Shown here: piece by piece, positions 24,363 to 34,628 of the stretch | Numbering within the stretch: the first letter of the stretch is position 1 | Layout: each line of letters opens with the position of its first letter | Assembly: GCA_020635915.1 (NCBI GenBank) | Contig: JACJYU010000002.1 | Span: forward strand, 496,001-560,000 | DNA from: Flammeovirgaceae bacterium | GTDB taxonomy: Bacteria > Bacteroidota > Bacteroidia > Cytophagales > Cyclobacteriaceae | Direction: 5' to 3' | DNA length: 64,000 nucleotides | The notes under the pieces: model-generated | What the model saw: the letters and a program-made list of their open reading frames with translations, nothing else | Told to the model about the DNA's origin: nothing | Database searches by the model: none | Translations under genes and position numbers: made by a program

Positions 24363-25759
24363 GCCGGTTTTTTATATTTCCCTTCAAACATTTGTTTAAT
24401 GGGGGCCACACAGGTGTCAATGTCCCCTGCGCCTATGGTGGCCACCACCTCCACATCCATGTCCTCCAGCTTTTGCACCACATCCTTTTTGGAGCACCTT
24501 ACCTTGACATTGCTGGTGATGGCATCAAACAGCATGTCCGAGGAAACACCAGGGATGGGCTGCTCCCTTGCCGGGTACAAGTCCATGAGCAACACTTCAT
24601 CCGCAATGCCCAGGCTCCTGGAAAACCCATCTGCAAAATCCCTTGTGCGCGTGTACAAATGCGGTTGGAATATGGCCGTAATTTTCTTGCCCGGGTACAT
24701 GGCCCGTAGCGAAGACAAAAAAGCCGTTATTTCCGTAGGATGGTGGGCATAGTCATCCACAAAAACGAGGTCGTCACGTTTGATGATGAATTCGAAGCGC
24801 CTCTTGACACCTGTAAAGGATGCCAACGCCTCCCTGATGGAGGCATCGCTTACGCCCAACTGCTTCGCCACGATGGTGGCGGCAATCGCATTTTCCATGT
24901 TATGGTAACCGGGGACGCCCAGCTTGATGTTTTCTATCCCTGGGGAAAAGCCCATAAGATTGAATTCAAAAAACCCATCCCGCCCAAGGGGGACAATCCG
25001 GCTGGCAAAAAATTGCCCCCGGTCCATACCATAAGTTGCCACCGTAACGCCCTCCAGGTCATTGTCGATGGCACGGGCCGACTCGTGCTTCACAAGCACC
25101 CCTCCTTTGTTGATCTGTTTTGTAAAATCAGTAAACGACCTGATCACCTCCTGATGGTTGCCATAAATATCAAGATGGTCCGCATCCACGGAAGTAATGA
25201 CAGCGATGTCGGGAAACAACCTCAAAAACGATCGGTCAAACTCATCGGCTTCCGCCACCACAATGGTATCCTTGCCGGCCTTGCCCTCTAAAACCAAATT
25301 GGAGCCGTAATTGGCCGTTACCCCACCAAGGAAAGCCACCATGTTCACCCCGGCCACTTTTAAAATATGTGCAATGAGGGAGGAAGTGGTGGTCTTGCCA
25401 TGTGTCCCTGCCACGGCTATGGTTTTGTGGGCTTTGGTAATGAGGCCCAGGACCTCCGACCTCTTCATCAGGGTATGCCCCTGGTCTTGCAGGTAGGTAA
25501 ATTCTTTATGGCCTTTTGGGATGGCCGGGGTATAGACAAACAACGTTTTGCCGTGCCCCACTTGCGGGGGGATCATGGCAATGTCGTCATCAAAATGTAT
25601 TTTTATACCTTCCCTTTCCAACTCGCTTGTCAGGAGCGTGGGCGTGCGGTCGTACCCGGCCACAAACACACCTTGCTTATTGAACCACCGCGCCAGGGCG
25701 CTCATCCCAATGCCCCCTATTCCGAGGAAATAAACCGTATCGTATTGGCTTAGTTGCAC
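24359..25759 (-). CDS. murC: UDP-N-acetylmuramate--L-alanine ligase
   Basis: 466 residues. The N-terminal FLGIGGIGMSALARWF binds the UDP substrate, GTHGKTTTSSLI near 117 is the ATP loop, and DDYAHHPTEI is a family hallmark of the Mur ligases. MurC adds L-alanine to UDP-MurNAc. The start is GTG at 25759, overlapping the murG end by 10 nt. Part of the dcw operon. Confidence 0.96.
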   Translation of the reverse strand: MQLSQYDTVYFLGIGGIGMSALARWFNKQGVFVAGYDRTPTLLTSELEREGIKIHFDDDIAMIPPQVGHGKTLFVYTPAIPKGHKEFTYLQDQGHTLMKRSEVLGLITKAHKTIAVAGTHGKTTTSSLIAHILKVAGVNMVAFLGGVTANYGSNLVLEGKAGKDTIVVAEADEFDRSFLRLFPDIAVITSVDADHLDIYGNHQEVIRSFTDFTKQINKGGVLVKHESARAIDNDLEGVTVATYGMDRGQFFASRIVPLGRDGFFEFNLMGFSPGIENIKLGVPGYHNMENAIAATIVAKQLGVSDASIREALASFTGVKRRFEFIIKRDDLVFVDDYAHHPTEITAFLSSLRAMYPGKKITAIFQPHLYTRTRDFADGFSRSLGIADEVLLMDLYPAREQPIPGVSSDMLFDAITSNVKVRCSKKDVVQKLEDMDVEVVATIGAGDIDTCVAPIKQMFEGKYKKPA

Positions 25760-26865
25760 ACCACTAATTTTTCAATTTCCTTAACTATGTCTTCGGTGGC
25801 GTTGGGCTTGCCCATCGCCTTTATTTTTTTGGACAACCGGTCGCATTGATGCTGGTCGTAAATCAGTTTCAGGGTTTCATCCACTAATTTTTCCATAGCC
25901 TCGCGGTCCCTTACCATAATGGCCGCCCCCTCGTTTACCAAGGCCATGGCATTTTTGGCCTGATGGTCTTCGACCACATTTGGGGAAGGAACAAGTATGG
26001 CCGGCTTGCCGGCAATGCACAATTCCGAAATCGCCAATGCCCCCGACCGTGAGATCACCACATCGCTGGCCGCATAAGCCAGGTCCATCTGTTTTATAAA
26101 ATCATACACCCGCACCTTCCTCAAATCTTTGTTCGCAATTTTCAGCTTAATGTCGTCATAATAAATTTTACCGGTTTGCCATACCACCTGCACCCCTGCG
26201 TCAATAAGTTTGTCCAGTTCTATGAGTATGCTCTCGTTTATCCGCTTTGCCCCTAGGCTTCCCCCGATGACCAAAAGCGTTTTCCCATTTTCGGGGAATA
26301 TAAAATGCTTCAAGGCCCTTTGCCTTTTTTCGCCCAAATCGAGGATGTCCCTCCGTACCGGGTTGCCGGTGACCACCAGTTTTTCCCCAGGAAAATATTT
26401 TTCCATATAAGGATAGGCCACGCAAATTTTGGTTGCCCGCCTGGCAATCCGTTTATTAGTCAGCCCGGCATAGGAGTTTTGCTCTTGTACGATCAGCGGC
26501 ACCTTGAACCTGCTGGCGGCCAGCATGATGGGGCCACTGGCATACCCGCCCGTGCCTATCACCGCATGGGGCCTGAACCTTGCCACAATGGCCCTGGCCT
26601 TTACATAGCTCACGAGCAGTTTGATGGGGAACAGGAAATTGGAAAAGGATATTTTCCTTTGCCACCCGCTGATCCACAACCCTATGATCTTGAACCCAGC
26701 CTCCGGCACCCTGGCCATTTCCATGCGCCCCTGTGCGCCCACAAACAAAATTTCAGCATCGGGATACCGCGACCTGAATGCCGAAGCTATGGCAATGGCC
26801 GGAAACACATGGCCTCCGGTGCCTCCCCCGCTTATGATAAGACGATATGGTTGTTCCTTTTTCAA
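25750..26865 (-). CDS. murG: lipid II synthase MurG (GlcNAc transferase)
   Basis: 371 residues, GT28 family. The glycine-rich loop GGGTGGH is at 13-19, with GTGGYASGPIMLAA and the UDP-binding ISRSGALAISELCIAGKPAILVPSPNVVEDHQ in the second half. It adds GlcNAc to lipid I on the inner face of the membrane. The start is TTG at 26865, overlapping the ftsW stop by 4 nt; no ATG fits better. Confidence 0.96.
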   Translation of the reverse strand: MKKEQPYRLIISGGGTGGHVFPAIAIASAFRSRYPDAEILFVGAQGRMEMARVPEAGFKIIGLWISGWQRKISFSNFLFPIKLLVSYVKARAIVARFRPHAVIGTGGYASGPIMLAASRFKVPLIVQEQNSYAGLTNKRIARRATKICVAYPYMEKYFPGEKLVVTGNPVRRDILDLGEKRQRALKHFIFPENGKTLLVIGGSLGAKRINESILIELDKLIDAGVQVVWQTGKIYYDDIKLKIANKDLRKVRVYDFIKQMDLAYAASDVVISRSGALAISELCIAGKPAILVPSPNVVEDHQAKNAMALVNEGAAIMVRDREAMEKLVDETLKLIYDQHQCDRLSKKIKAMGKPNATEDIVKEIEKLVVCN

Positions 26866-28025
26866 GCTGCTTTTGCCACGTCTTTATTGCCCAGGTCCAT
26901 ATTTTGTTGCCACTGGCCATCCTGCTCGCCCCTGCTAACACTTAAGATTATCCCTACGGACAGCCCGGTAAAAATCATCGCTGTCCCCCCCATGCTGATA
27001 AAAGGTAGTGGCTGGCCTGTGATAGGGCCGAGCCCCACCACTACCCCCATATTTACCATGGCCTGGCACACCAGGTCAAAGCTTAGGCCTGCCGAAAGCA
27101 ATCCGCCAAAGGCACGCTCGCTGTTGTAGGCGGCCTTCATGCCACGGTGGAGGAGCAGCAGGTACAAGCCCAGCAATACCACCCCTCCAATCATACCATA
27201 CTCTTCAATAAGAATGGCATAAATAAAATCAGAGTAAGGGTGGGGCAGGATATTTCGCTGGTCGCTGTTGCCCGGCCCCTTTCCCGTGATCCCACCGGTA
27301 GCCACGGCAATGCGCGCATACTTCGCCTGAAAAGGAAGCTCGGTGCCATTGAGAAAGCTGGCAATCCGGCTCTTTGCCGTCTCGCCACGCACCCCAAACT
27401 TAAATGCCGCGGCACCTGCCAACGCGCCCACCAAGACCAACATGGCCAAATATTTTACCGGCACACGTCCAATGAACATGACCAGCATACAGGTGGCAAA
27501 CAATAGGGCGGCAGAAGACAGGTTTGTCAGTGCAATCAAGCCACAGATTACCCCAATCCAAATCAAAAGCGGGATAAGCGAATCCTTTATATCGTCAATG
27601 TTTTGCTGCTTCTTTGAGAGCATGCTTGCCAAATTGATGATTAAGGCAAGGCTCGCGAAATCGGAAGGCTGAAATGAGGTGTTGATGAGGGGGAGCGTGA
27701 TCCAGCGGGCGGCATCATTGAGGGTGGTCCCGTTGGTAAATGTATAAATCAACAGTGGCACGCTTATCCAAAGTGCCAAACGGGATATCTTGGAGTAATA
27801 CCTGTAATCAATTTTGTGCGCGACCCACATGGAGGCCAGCCCCAAAAACACCATAAAGGTGTGCTTGATCAAATACAACTCAGGGCTTACCGTACGCTTG
27901 TAGGCCAGGGTGCCAATTGAACTATAGACTACAAGGATACTGATGACCGATAAGGCAAACACTACGGCCCATATCACCGGGTCTCCTTGCAGGTTTTTGT
28001 CCGCCCATTCTTTTACCTTGTTCAT
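26862..28025 (-). CDS. ftsW: SEDS peptidoglycan polymerase FtsW
   Basis: 387 residues with about ten transmembrane helices. SEDS motifs are visible: YTFTNGTTLNDAARWI, GGITGKGPGNSDQRNILPHPYSDFIYAILIEEYGMIG and GLGPITGQPLPFISMGGTAM. FtsW polymerises lipid II at the septum with FtsI. The upstream overlap with murD is 4 nt. FtsW rather than RodA is chosen from its dcw position. Confidence 0.95.
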   Translation of the reverse strand: MNKVKEWADKNLQGDPVIWAVVFALSVISILVVYSSIGTLAYKRTVSPELYLIKHTFMVFLGLASMWVAHKIDYRYYSKISRLALWISVPLLIYTFTNGTTLNDAARWITLPLINTSFQPSDFASLALIINLASMLSKKQQNIDDIKDSLIPLLIWIGVICGLIALTNLSSAALLFATCMLVMFIGRVPVKYLAMLVLVGALAGAAAFKFGVRGETAKSRIASFLNGTELPFQAKYARIAVATGGITGKGPGNSDQRNILPHPYSDFIYAILIEEYGMIGGVVLLGLYLLLLHRGMKAAYNSERAFGGLLSAGLSFDLVCQAMVNMGVVVGLGPITGQPLPFISMGGTAMIFTGLSVGIILSVSRGEQDGQWQQNMDLGNKDVAKAA

Positions 28026-29383
28026 GACGTTATTTTTTCGATTTCACTTTTTAATTCCAGGACCGCTTTCCTGAATTGGTCCCCCCTATCGATATAATTT
28101 TTAAACAAATCAAAGCTCGCACAGGCGGGCGACAACAACACCACATCGCCATCGGTGGAGGCGTCCAGTGCCATCCTCACCAGTTCTTTTATGCTTTGTG
28201 TTTCCATGATAGTGGGCACCACTCCCGTAAAGCAATCCTTCAATTTCTTATTGTCAGTCCCCAAACAAATCAATGCCTTTACTTTTTGCCTTACCTGCTC
28301 CTTTATCAGGCCATAGTCGTTTCCTTTATCTACCCCACCGGCAATCCAAACCAGGGGGTTGGAATAACTTCCCAGTGCATACACTACGGAATCAACATTG
28401 GTGGCCTTGGAGTCGTTGATAAATTCTACGTTATTGATCCTGGCAACCAGCTCCAACCGGTGAGGGGCATTCTTAAAGGTCTTGAAGGCCTTCCGTATTT
28501 CCTTTTCTTCCACCCCCGCCAGGCACGCTGCCGAAACGGCCGCCATGGTGTTGATCAAATTATGCGGCCCCTTAAGGGTGGTATCTTCCTGCCGGACGGC
28601 AAAGGGGGCTGTTCCAAGCTGGAAGTTCATCCCCACACCATCAAAGTAGGCAAGGGAAGATTTGTCTCCTTTTAATGAAACCGAAACCAATTTAGGGGAA
28701 ACCTTCCTGGCAGGGACTTCCTTCGATAGCACAGGATCCTCTTTGTAATAAATAAATTGCCCGGTTGGCGCCATGTTTGCCAAAAGCCTAAACTTTGAAT
28801 TGACGTACAGTTCAAACTTATTGTCATAGCGGTCCAGATGGTCGGGCGTGATGTTGAGCAGCACCGCAATGTCGGGCCTAAAAGTGTAGGTGCCATCCAA
28901 CTGATAGCTGCTCACTTCAATGACATACCAGTCATGGTCCCTTTTTACTAGTTTGCGGGCCAGGCTTTCGCCCACATTCCCCGCAAGGGCCACATCCAGC
29001 CCGGCCTCCTTGAGGAGGTGGTAGGTAAGCAACGTTGTGGTGGTCTTGCCATTGGTGCCGGAAATGGCTATCACTCTTCCCTTGAGGTGGCGGAATCCAA
29101 ATTCTATCTCATCAATAACTTCAATGCCCTTCTTTTTTATTTCTTGTATGACATCTTCCGTATCGGGCACACCCGGGCTTTTGACCACCAGGTCCGCAGT
29201 CAGTATCCTGTCCATGGAGTGCCCGCCCTCTTCATAAGCTATGTCCGCCTCCTTCATTTCGGCTTTAAAGCTTTCCCTTATATTGAAAATTTCGGACAAG
29301 AAGACATCATAGCCCCTGGCCTTTGCCAACAGGGCCGCCCCCGTTCCACTTTCACCTGCCCCTATAACGACTATCCTTTTCAT
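28022..29383 (-). CDS. murD: UDP-N-acetylmuramoylalanine--D-glutamate ligase
   Basis: 453 residues. The N-terminal Rossmann part starts VVIGAGESGTGAALLAK, the ATP loop is AISGTNGKTTTTLLT near 110, and FINDSKATNVDS is the Mur ligase signature. MurD adds D-glutamate to UDP-MurNAc-L-Ala. The ATG shares one base with the mraY stop. Confidence 0.96.
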   Translation of the reverse strand: MKRIVVIGAGESGTGAALLAKARGYDVFLSEIFNIRESFKAEMKEADIAYEEGGHSMDRILTADLVVKSPGVPDTEDVIQEIKKKGIEVIDEIEFGFRHLKGRVIAISGTNGKTTTTLLTYHLLKEAGLDVALAGNVGESLARKLVKRDHDWYVIEVSSYQLDGTYTFRPDIAVLLNITPDHLDRYDNKFELYVNSKFRLLANMAPTGQFIYYKEDPVLSKEVPARKVSPKLVSVSLKGDKSSLAYFDGVGMNFQLGTAPFAVRQEDTTLKGPHNLINTMAAVSAACLAGVEEKEIRKAFKTFKNAPHRLELVARINNVEFINDSKATNVDSVVYALGSYSNPLVWIAGGVDKGNDYGLIKEQVRQKVKALICLGTDNKKLKDCFTGVVPTIMETQSIKELVRMALDASTDGDVVLLSPACASFDLFKNYIDRGDQFRKAVLELKSEIEKITS

Positions 29384-30600
29384 TACCTTAATTTCAATGT
29401 TGCCAGGCTAAGAATTGCCAATAAAATCCCTACAATCCAAAACCGCGACACGATTTTCGATTCATGTATTCCTGTTTTCTGGTAATGGTGGTGGAGCGGG
29501 GCCATCAGGAAGACCCTCCTTCCTTCACCATATTTGCCCTTTGTGTATTTGAAATAGGACACCTGAAGGATCACGGAAATATTTTCTATAATAAAGATGC
29601 CGCACAATACCGGTATCATGATCTCCTTGCGCACGGCCAGGGCCAGCACTGCGATGATCCCCCCGAGGGCGAGGCTGCCGGTATCCCCCATAAACACCTG
29701 TGCCGGATAGGCATTGTACCAAAGAAAGCCCAGGCATGCGCCCACAAATGCCGTGCAAAAGATCACTAGCTCGCTGAGGTTGGGGATGTACATTATATTC
29801 AGGTAACTACTGAAGTCAACACGGCCCGAGAGGTAAGCAAAAATCGCCAACGTCAGTCCAATGATGGCCGATGTCCCGGCCGCAAGCCCATCAATGCCAT
29901 CGGTGATGTTCGCACCGTTGGAGATGGCCGTCACTACCAATACCACCATCAATACATAAATAATCCAGGTATAGGCCTTTGGCAGAAACGGCAACAGGTT
30001 GGAATAATCCAACTCATTGTTCTTAAAAAAGGGCACAGTGGTCTTTGTGGACTTCACATCTTGATATGGGAGGGGCGCCACCTCGTTTGTGGCCACCGCC
30101 ACTTCCTGTGCGGGCTTCATCTGCCTGATCACCACGTCTTTGTTGAAGTACAGCACAAGGCCCACTATCAACCCCAGCCCTACCTGTCCTATTATTTTAA
30201 ACCTGCCGGCCAGCCCCTCCTTGTCTTTTTTAAAAACCTTGATGTAGTCGTCCAGTAGCCCGATGCCCCCCAACCAAACCGTGGTGACAAGCAAAAGCAC
30301 GACATAAACATTGTCGATACGCGCAAAGAGAAAGGTAGGGATCAAAATCGCGCCTATGATGATCAACCCCCCCATGGTTGGGGTGCCTTTCTTTTGCGCC
30401 TGCCCCTCCAGGCCGAGGTCGCGAATATCCTCCCCTACCTGCTTCTTCCTTAAAAAATTGATCAGGTTCTTCCCTAATGTGATGGTGATTATCAATGACA
30501 ATACGGCTGCCGCCCCCGCACGAAAGGAGATGTATTGAAATACCCCTGCGCCCATGAGGTCGAAATGCCGGTCCAAATAATCAAATAGGTAGTACAACAT
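29383..30600 (-). CDS. mraY: phospho-MurNAc-pentapeptide transferase
   Basis: 405 residues from the ATG at 30600 (the open frame starts 22 codons earlier, within the untranslated spacer). Around ten transmembrane helices. Catalytic-site motifs are GGLLDDYIKVFKKDK (here GLLDDYIKV), NGANITDGIDGLAAG and the C-terminal MAPLHHHYQKTG. MraY makes lipid I. It is longer than the E. coli enzyme (360) because of an insert of about 50 residues after residue ~165, common in Bacteroidota. 98 nt separate it from murE; no murF lies between, unlike in proteobacteria. Confidence 0.95.
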   Translation of the reverse strand: MLYYLFDYLDRHFDLMGAGVFQYISFRAGAAAVLSLIITITLGKNLINFLRKKQVGEDIRDLGLEGQAQKKGTPTMGGLIIIGAILIPTFLFARIDNVYVVLLLVTTVWLGGIGLLDDYIKVFKKDKEGLAGRFKIIGQVGLGLIVGLVLYFNKDVVIRQMKPAQEVAVATNEVAPLPYQDVKSTKTTVPFFKNNELDYSNLLPFLPKAYTWIIYVLMVVLVVTAISNGANITDGIDGLAAGTSAIIGLTLAIFAYLSGRVDFSSYLNIMYIPNLSELVIFCTAFVGACLGFLWYNAYPAQVFMGDTGSLALGGIIAVLALAVRKEIMIPVLCGIFIIENISVILQVSYFKYTKGKYGEGRRVFLMAPLHHHYQKTGIHESKIVSRFWIVGILLAILSLATLKLR

Positions 30601-30698
30601 TAGTATCCTATATTTTCTATTGTCAAACAACCTGGACGTGCCCTCTTTATTTCCACGTCCATCCAAACAATGGCCTTGCCTTTACAACTATCCATAAT

Positions 30699-32162
30699 CT
30701 AATTGCTGAACATCTTCAGCATGCGTTTCAAAACTTCCCTGTCGTCAAATGCGTGTTTCACTCCTTTGATTTCCTGGTAGGTCTCGTGCCCTTTGCCTGC
30801 CACCAGGATGATGTCTTTTTCCTTTGCCATCATACAGGCGGTTTTTATGGCCTCCTCCCGGTCCACGATCACCAGGGTTTTTTTTGCGTCCGTTGCCCCA
30901 ACCCCCTTTTGCATGTCTTTGATTATCTCCATAGGGTCTTCACTGCGTGGGTTGTCCGAAGTAAAAATGGCCTTGTCGCTATACTTGCAGGCAATGGCCC
31001 CCATCAACGGCCTTTTCATTTTGTCCCGGTCGCCACCGCATCCCACGATGGAAATCACCTGCTCCTGGCCTGTCCTGAATTGGGTTATGGTCTCCAACAC
31101 ATTTTTCAGGGCATCGGGCGTATGGGAGTAATCCACTATGGCCGTGAATTTTGAGCCGGGCAGCACGAGTTCGAACCTGCCCGCTGCCCCTGTCAATGAG
31201 GACAGCTTCAGCAAAACACTTTCAGGGTCTTCGCCCAACAACACCGCGGTGGCATATACGGAAAGGAGGTTGTACGCATTAAAATCCCCGATCAGTTTGA
31301 ACCACACCGCCCGGTCCCCTATTTCCAACTCCAGGCCTTCCAGCGAGTTGGTGATCACCTTTGCCTTGAAGTCTGCCATTTTCTTTAAGGCATAAGTCTT
31401 TTTTGAGGCTTTCGTGTTCTGTACCATTACCATTCCCCGTTTGTCATCCACGTTCACCAGCGCAAACGTACCGGAAGGAAGCCCGTCAAAAAAACCTTTT
31501 TTTGCCCGGATATAACTTTCAAAAGTCCTGTGGTAATCAAGGTGGTCATGGGAAATATTGGTGAACACCCCTCCCGCAAAACCGAGCCCTTCCACCCTGC
31601 CTTGCACCACCGCATGCGAACTTACTTCCATAAAACAATGGGTGCACCCGGCCTCCAACATTTTCACAAGCAACCTATTGATTTGAATGGGGTCCGGGGT
31701 GGTGTGGGTGGCCACCAGGGCCTCGTTGTTTACCTTGTTTTCCACGGTTGACAAAAGTCCGGTGGAATATCCCATGGAGGCAAACAACTTGTACAGCAGG
31801 GTCACCACGGTGGTTTTTCCATTGGTGCCCGTTACCCCAACGAGCTTTAATTTGGTGGAGGGGTTGCCGTAAAAGTTGGCAGCAATAATGCCCAATGCCT
31901 TCGCACTGTCTTTTACGGTGACGTAAGTCACGTGGGGCGAAAGCGCCTCCGGCAGGTTTTCTGAGACAATTGCGATAGCTCCATTTTGAATGGCCCCCTT
32001 GATGAATTCATGCCCATCGGATTGGGTGCCCTTTATTGCCACAAAAAGAAAACCTTTTTTTACCTTCCTGGAATCGAAGGCCAGGCCTTGCAAAGAAATG
32101 GCCATGTCACCTGACGCGGAGGTGATATTGACCTTATACAATATGTCCTTCAATACTTTCAT
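30699..32162 (-). CDS. murE: UDP-MurNAc-tripeptide synthetase
   Basis: 487 residues from the ATG at 32162, whose first base is the last of the ftsI stop (TGATG); a TTG one codon earlier is also open. The ATP loop is GVTGTNGKTTVVTLL near 108. The DNPR motif (FTSDNPRSEDP) indicates that meso-diaminopimelate is the third residue added, as expected for a Gram-negative wall. Confidence 0.96.
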   Translation of the reverse strand: MKVLKDILYKVNITSASGDMAISLQGLAFDSRKVKKGFLFVAIKGTQSDGHEFIKGAIQNGAIAIVSENLPEALSPHVTYVTVKDSAKALGIIAANFYGNPSTKLKLVGVTGTNGKTTVVTLLYKLFASMGYSTGLLSTVENKVNNEALVATHTTPDPIQINRLLVKMLEAGCTHCFMEVSSHAVVQGRVEGLGFAGGVFTNISHDHLDYHRTFESYIRAKKGFFDGLPSGTFALVNVDDKRGMVMVQNTKASKKTYALKKMADFKAKVITNSLEGLELEIGDRAVWFKLIGDFNAYNLLSVYATAVLLGEDPESVLLKLSSLTGAAGRFELVLPGSKFTAIVDYSHTPDALKNVLETITQFRTGQEQVISIVGCGGDRDKMKRPLMGAIACKYSDKAIFTSDNPRSEDPMEIIKDMQKGVGATDAKKTLVIVDREEAIKTACMMAKEKDIILVAGKGHETYQEIKGVKHAFDDREVLKRMLKMFSN

Positions 32163-34249
32163 CAACCCAGGCTAATATGTATTCTCCTTCCTTTGTCCAC
32201 TTTGGTCCCAGGGGGCAACGACTGCCTGACCACCCTCCCTTTACCGTCATGCTCCACCTGCAACCCAGACTGCTCCAGCAAAAAGATCGCGTCCCGAAAA
32301 GTCATGCCCTGCACATTGGGCACCTGGCCTTTGGCGGCCGTGTTGTTGTCCCACAGCACGGAATTGCCATTTCGCACCGCCCTGATCCACTCTTCTTCCG
32401 TGTTGGAATGATTGGACACGCCCAACTCATTGCACAACAGGGTTAGTTCATCCTGCTTGCCGGCCCGGATTACCGGAAACACCCCATAGTCAAGTATTTC
32501 CTTTTTCTTCATGGCCGCATGCAATTGGATGTCCCTTGAATAAATATTGTCGGCAATTTCCCTAAAGACCGGCCCCGCCACATTGTTGCCATATTGCCTC
32601 CATCCTTTGGGGTTTTTAATCAGCACCATGGCAGTATACTTGGGGTCATGCGCGGGAAAATACCCCACAAACGAAGTAATGTATTTCTTGGCGTACCGTC
32701 CGTTCTCGAGGATTTGCGCGGTGCCCGTCTTGCCGGCTATTTTATAATGCGTGTTTTTCAGGTTGCTGGCCGTGCCATGGTCCACCACACCCTCCAGCAA
32801 CACCCTGAGTTTGTTGAGGGTAGCGTTCGAGCAAACCTTGCCGTTCAGAGTTTCGGTATGGAACTCCCTCGTGGTATTGTCTGCCTTTGAAATGGCCGTA
32901 ACAAAAATGGGCTTTATCATTTTTCCATTGTTGGCGATGGCATTGTACAAGGCCAGCGTGTGCATGGGCGTAATTTCAAACCCATAGCCATAGGCCATCC
33001 AGGGCAAGGTGATCCCGCTCCATCCTTTGGACCCCGGGCGGAATATTTTTGGATAACCTTCCCCCTTTATTTGCAAGCCCAGTGGCTTGGACAGGTTGAG
33101 TTTATCAACATAGTCGATAAACTTTTCCGGCTTTAGGCCAAAATTCTGGTCCAGCAATTTGGCCATGGCCACGTTGGAAGATACTTCAAATGCTTCGCGC
33201 ACGGTAATTTTTCCAAAACCCCCATCGTGGTGGTCCTTTACCTTGCTTTTATAAAAGGTAAATTCACCATTGCCGGTATCAATGCTATCGGTAAGCTTAA
33301 CATTGGATTCCTCCAGCAGGGCCATCATGGTGACCAACTTAAAGGTAGAACCGGGCTCGAAGAGGCCTCCAACGGCATGGTTGAATATTTCGCCATAGCT
33401 ATTTCCCTGCCTTGTCAGGTTGGAAATGGCCTTGATATGGCCCGTGCTTACCTCCATCACCACCACCGTTCCGGCATCGGCCTGGTGGTGCTCCATTGCA
33501 CGGTGCAAGGCGGTCTCGGCCACATCCTGCAGGTTGATATCGATGGTGGTCTGAATGTCCAGCCCATCCTTTGACTTTATATTGTTGACGTCATACACGG
33601 GCTTCCAGGTGCTTCCGGCTATCTTTTGAAACAGGGCTTCCCCATCCTGTCCCCCCAGTGCCTCATTAAAACTATATTCCAGCCCGGCCCCCTTCCCGTT
33701 CTCGTTCACAAAACCTACCGTTCTGCGGCTAAGGTTGGAGAACGGCCGATAGCGCACATCCATCTTCTCAAAGATAACGCCCCCCCCATAGCGCCCTTCC
33801 CTGAAGATTGGCCAGGACGACATCATCTTTTTTACCTGGTAATTAATTTGCCTGCGGTTGAGCACTATGTATTGCCGGTTGGCTGCCCTTGCGTCCTGGA
33901 TCATTCGCTTGTATTCCGTGGCGGACTTGTCTTTGTAAAACTTCGCCAAGAGGATGGCCAGTGAGTCAATACCCTCTTTGAATATCCTGTCCTTCGCCAG
34001 CCTGGGGTCGAAAGCGACCTTATAGAAGGGCAAATCGGTGGCCAGCAAGCTTCCGTTATCGGAATAAATGTTTCCGCGCGTAGCCTTTATTTTTTTGTAG
34101 TCAAACGTGATTTGTTCGCTGATCTTCGCCCACTCTTCCCCCTCCACAAACTGGATATGGGATATCTTCGCCACCACGGCCAAACCAAAGAGCAGGACAA
34201 AAAGGAATGCTATGCGAACGCGTATTAATATGGACTTCTTAATATTCAC
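32162..34249 (-). CDS. ftsI: division transpeptidase FtsI (PBP3) with PASTA domain
   Basis: 695 residues from a GTG start. An N-terminal transmembrane helix (12-28), a PBP dimerisation domain (ATRGNIYSDNG near 57) and a transpeptidase domain with STFK at 301-304, SSN at 357-359 and KTGTAQ further on. The last ~58 residues form one PASTA domain (VPNVQGMTFRDAIFLLEQSGL), absent in E. coli FtsI but usual in this phylum. It cross-links septal peptidoglycan with FtsW. Overlaps ftsL by 11 nt. Confidence 0.96.
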   Translation of the reverse strand: MNIKKSILIRVRIAFLFVLLFGLAVVAKISHIQFVEGEEWAKISEQITFDYKKIKATRGNIYSDNGSLLATDLPFYKVAFDPRLAKDRIFKEGIDSLAILLAKFYKDKSATEYKRMIQDARAANRQYIVLNRRQINYQVKKMMSSWPIFREGRYGGGVIFEKMDVRYRPFSNLSRRTVGFVNENGKGAGLEYSFNEALGGQDGEALFQKIAGSTWKPVYDVNNIKSKDGLDIQTTIDINLQDVAETALHRAMEHHQADAGTVVVMEVSTGHIKAISNLTRQGNSYGEIFNHAVGGLFEPGSTFKLVTMMALLEESNVKLTDSIDTGNGEFTFYKSKVKDHHDGGFGKITVREAFEVSSNVAMAKLLDQNFGLKPEKFIDYVDKLNLSKPLGLQIKGEGYPKIFRPGSKGWSGITLPWMAYGYGFEITPMHTLALYNAIANNGKMIKPIFVTAISKADNTTREFHTETLNGKVCSNATLNKLRVLLEGVVDHGTASNLKNTHYKIAGKTGTAQILENGRYAKKYITSFVGYFPAHDPKYTAMVLIKNPKGWRQYGNNVAGPVFREIADNIYSRDIQLHAAMKKKEILDYGVFPVIRAGKQDELTLLCNELGVSNHSNTEEEWIRAVRNGNSVLWDNNTAAKGQVPNVQGMTFRDAIFLLEQSGLQVEHDGKGRVVRQSLPPGTKVDKGRRIHISLG

Positions 34250-34628
34250 CTTTTTTCACTTCTATTTTGTAAGGAGGATCAATGCTTTCCTTCAATCCCA
34301 ATGGTTTTACCCTACGTGCCACTTCCGATTGCTTACTGGCAAACATCAGGTCGGCTTTCAGGGTGGTATAGTCAGCACGCAAATCCTCCACTTCCGTATG
34401 CAGTTTGTTGATTTTGCGTATGGACTTTTCAGAATAATGTGTATTGCCGATGTAAATCAAACCCAACACAAAGGCAAAAAGGATTTTGGGAAGGTATTTT
34501 ACGGGAAACCCTTCCTCAAAATAGGTTTCGGGCTTTATGTGCCGCTCCAGGCCTGAAAAAATACTGTTGCCGGCCCCTTTGCCCTTCCCTTTTTTTCCGA
34601 TCCTAAATTTATTTTCACTCATATCCAT
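34239..34628 (-). CDS. FtsL-like division protein
   Basis: 129 residues. A basic cytoplasmic tail (GKKGKGKG), one transmembrane helix near 47-61 and a periplasmic coiled coil (KSIRKINKLHTEVEDLRADYTTLKADL) give the FtsL layout. The position between rsmH and ftsI is where ftsL lies in nearly all dcw clusters, so the identity is inferred from topology and context since FtsL sequences diverge strongly. It overlaps rsmH by 10 nt. Confidence 0.85.
   Translation of the reverse strand: MDMSENKFRIGKKGKGKGAGNSIFSGLERHIKPETYFEEGFPVKYLPKILFAFVLGLIYIGNTHYSEKSIRKINKLHTEVEDLRADYTTLKADLMFASKQSEVARRVKPLGLKESIDPPYKIEVKKGEY

Noticed and set aside
29383..30699. murF between murE and mraY
   Set aside because: Only a 98-nt spacer is present; murF must be encoded outside this cluster, as is usual in the phylum.
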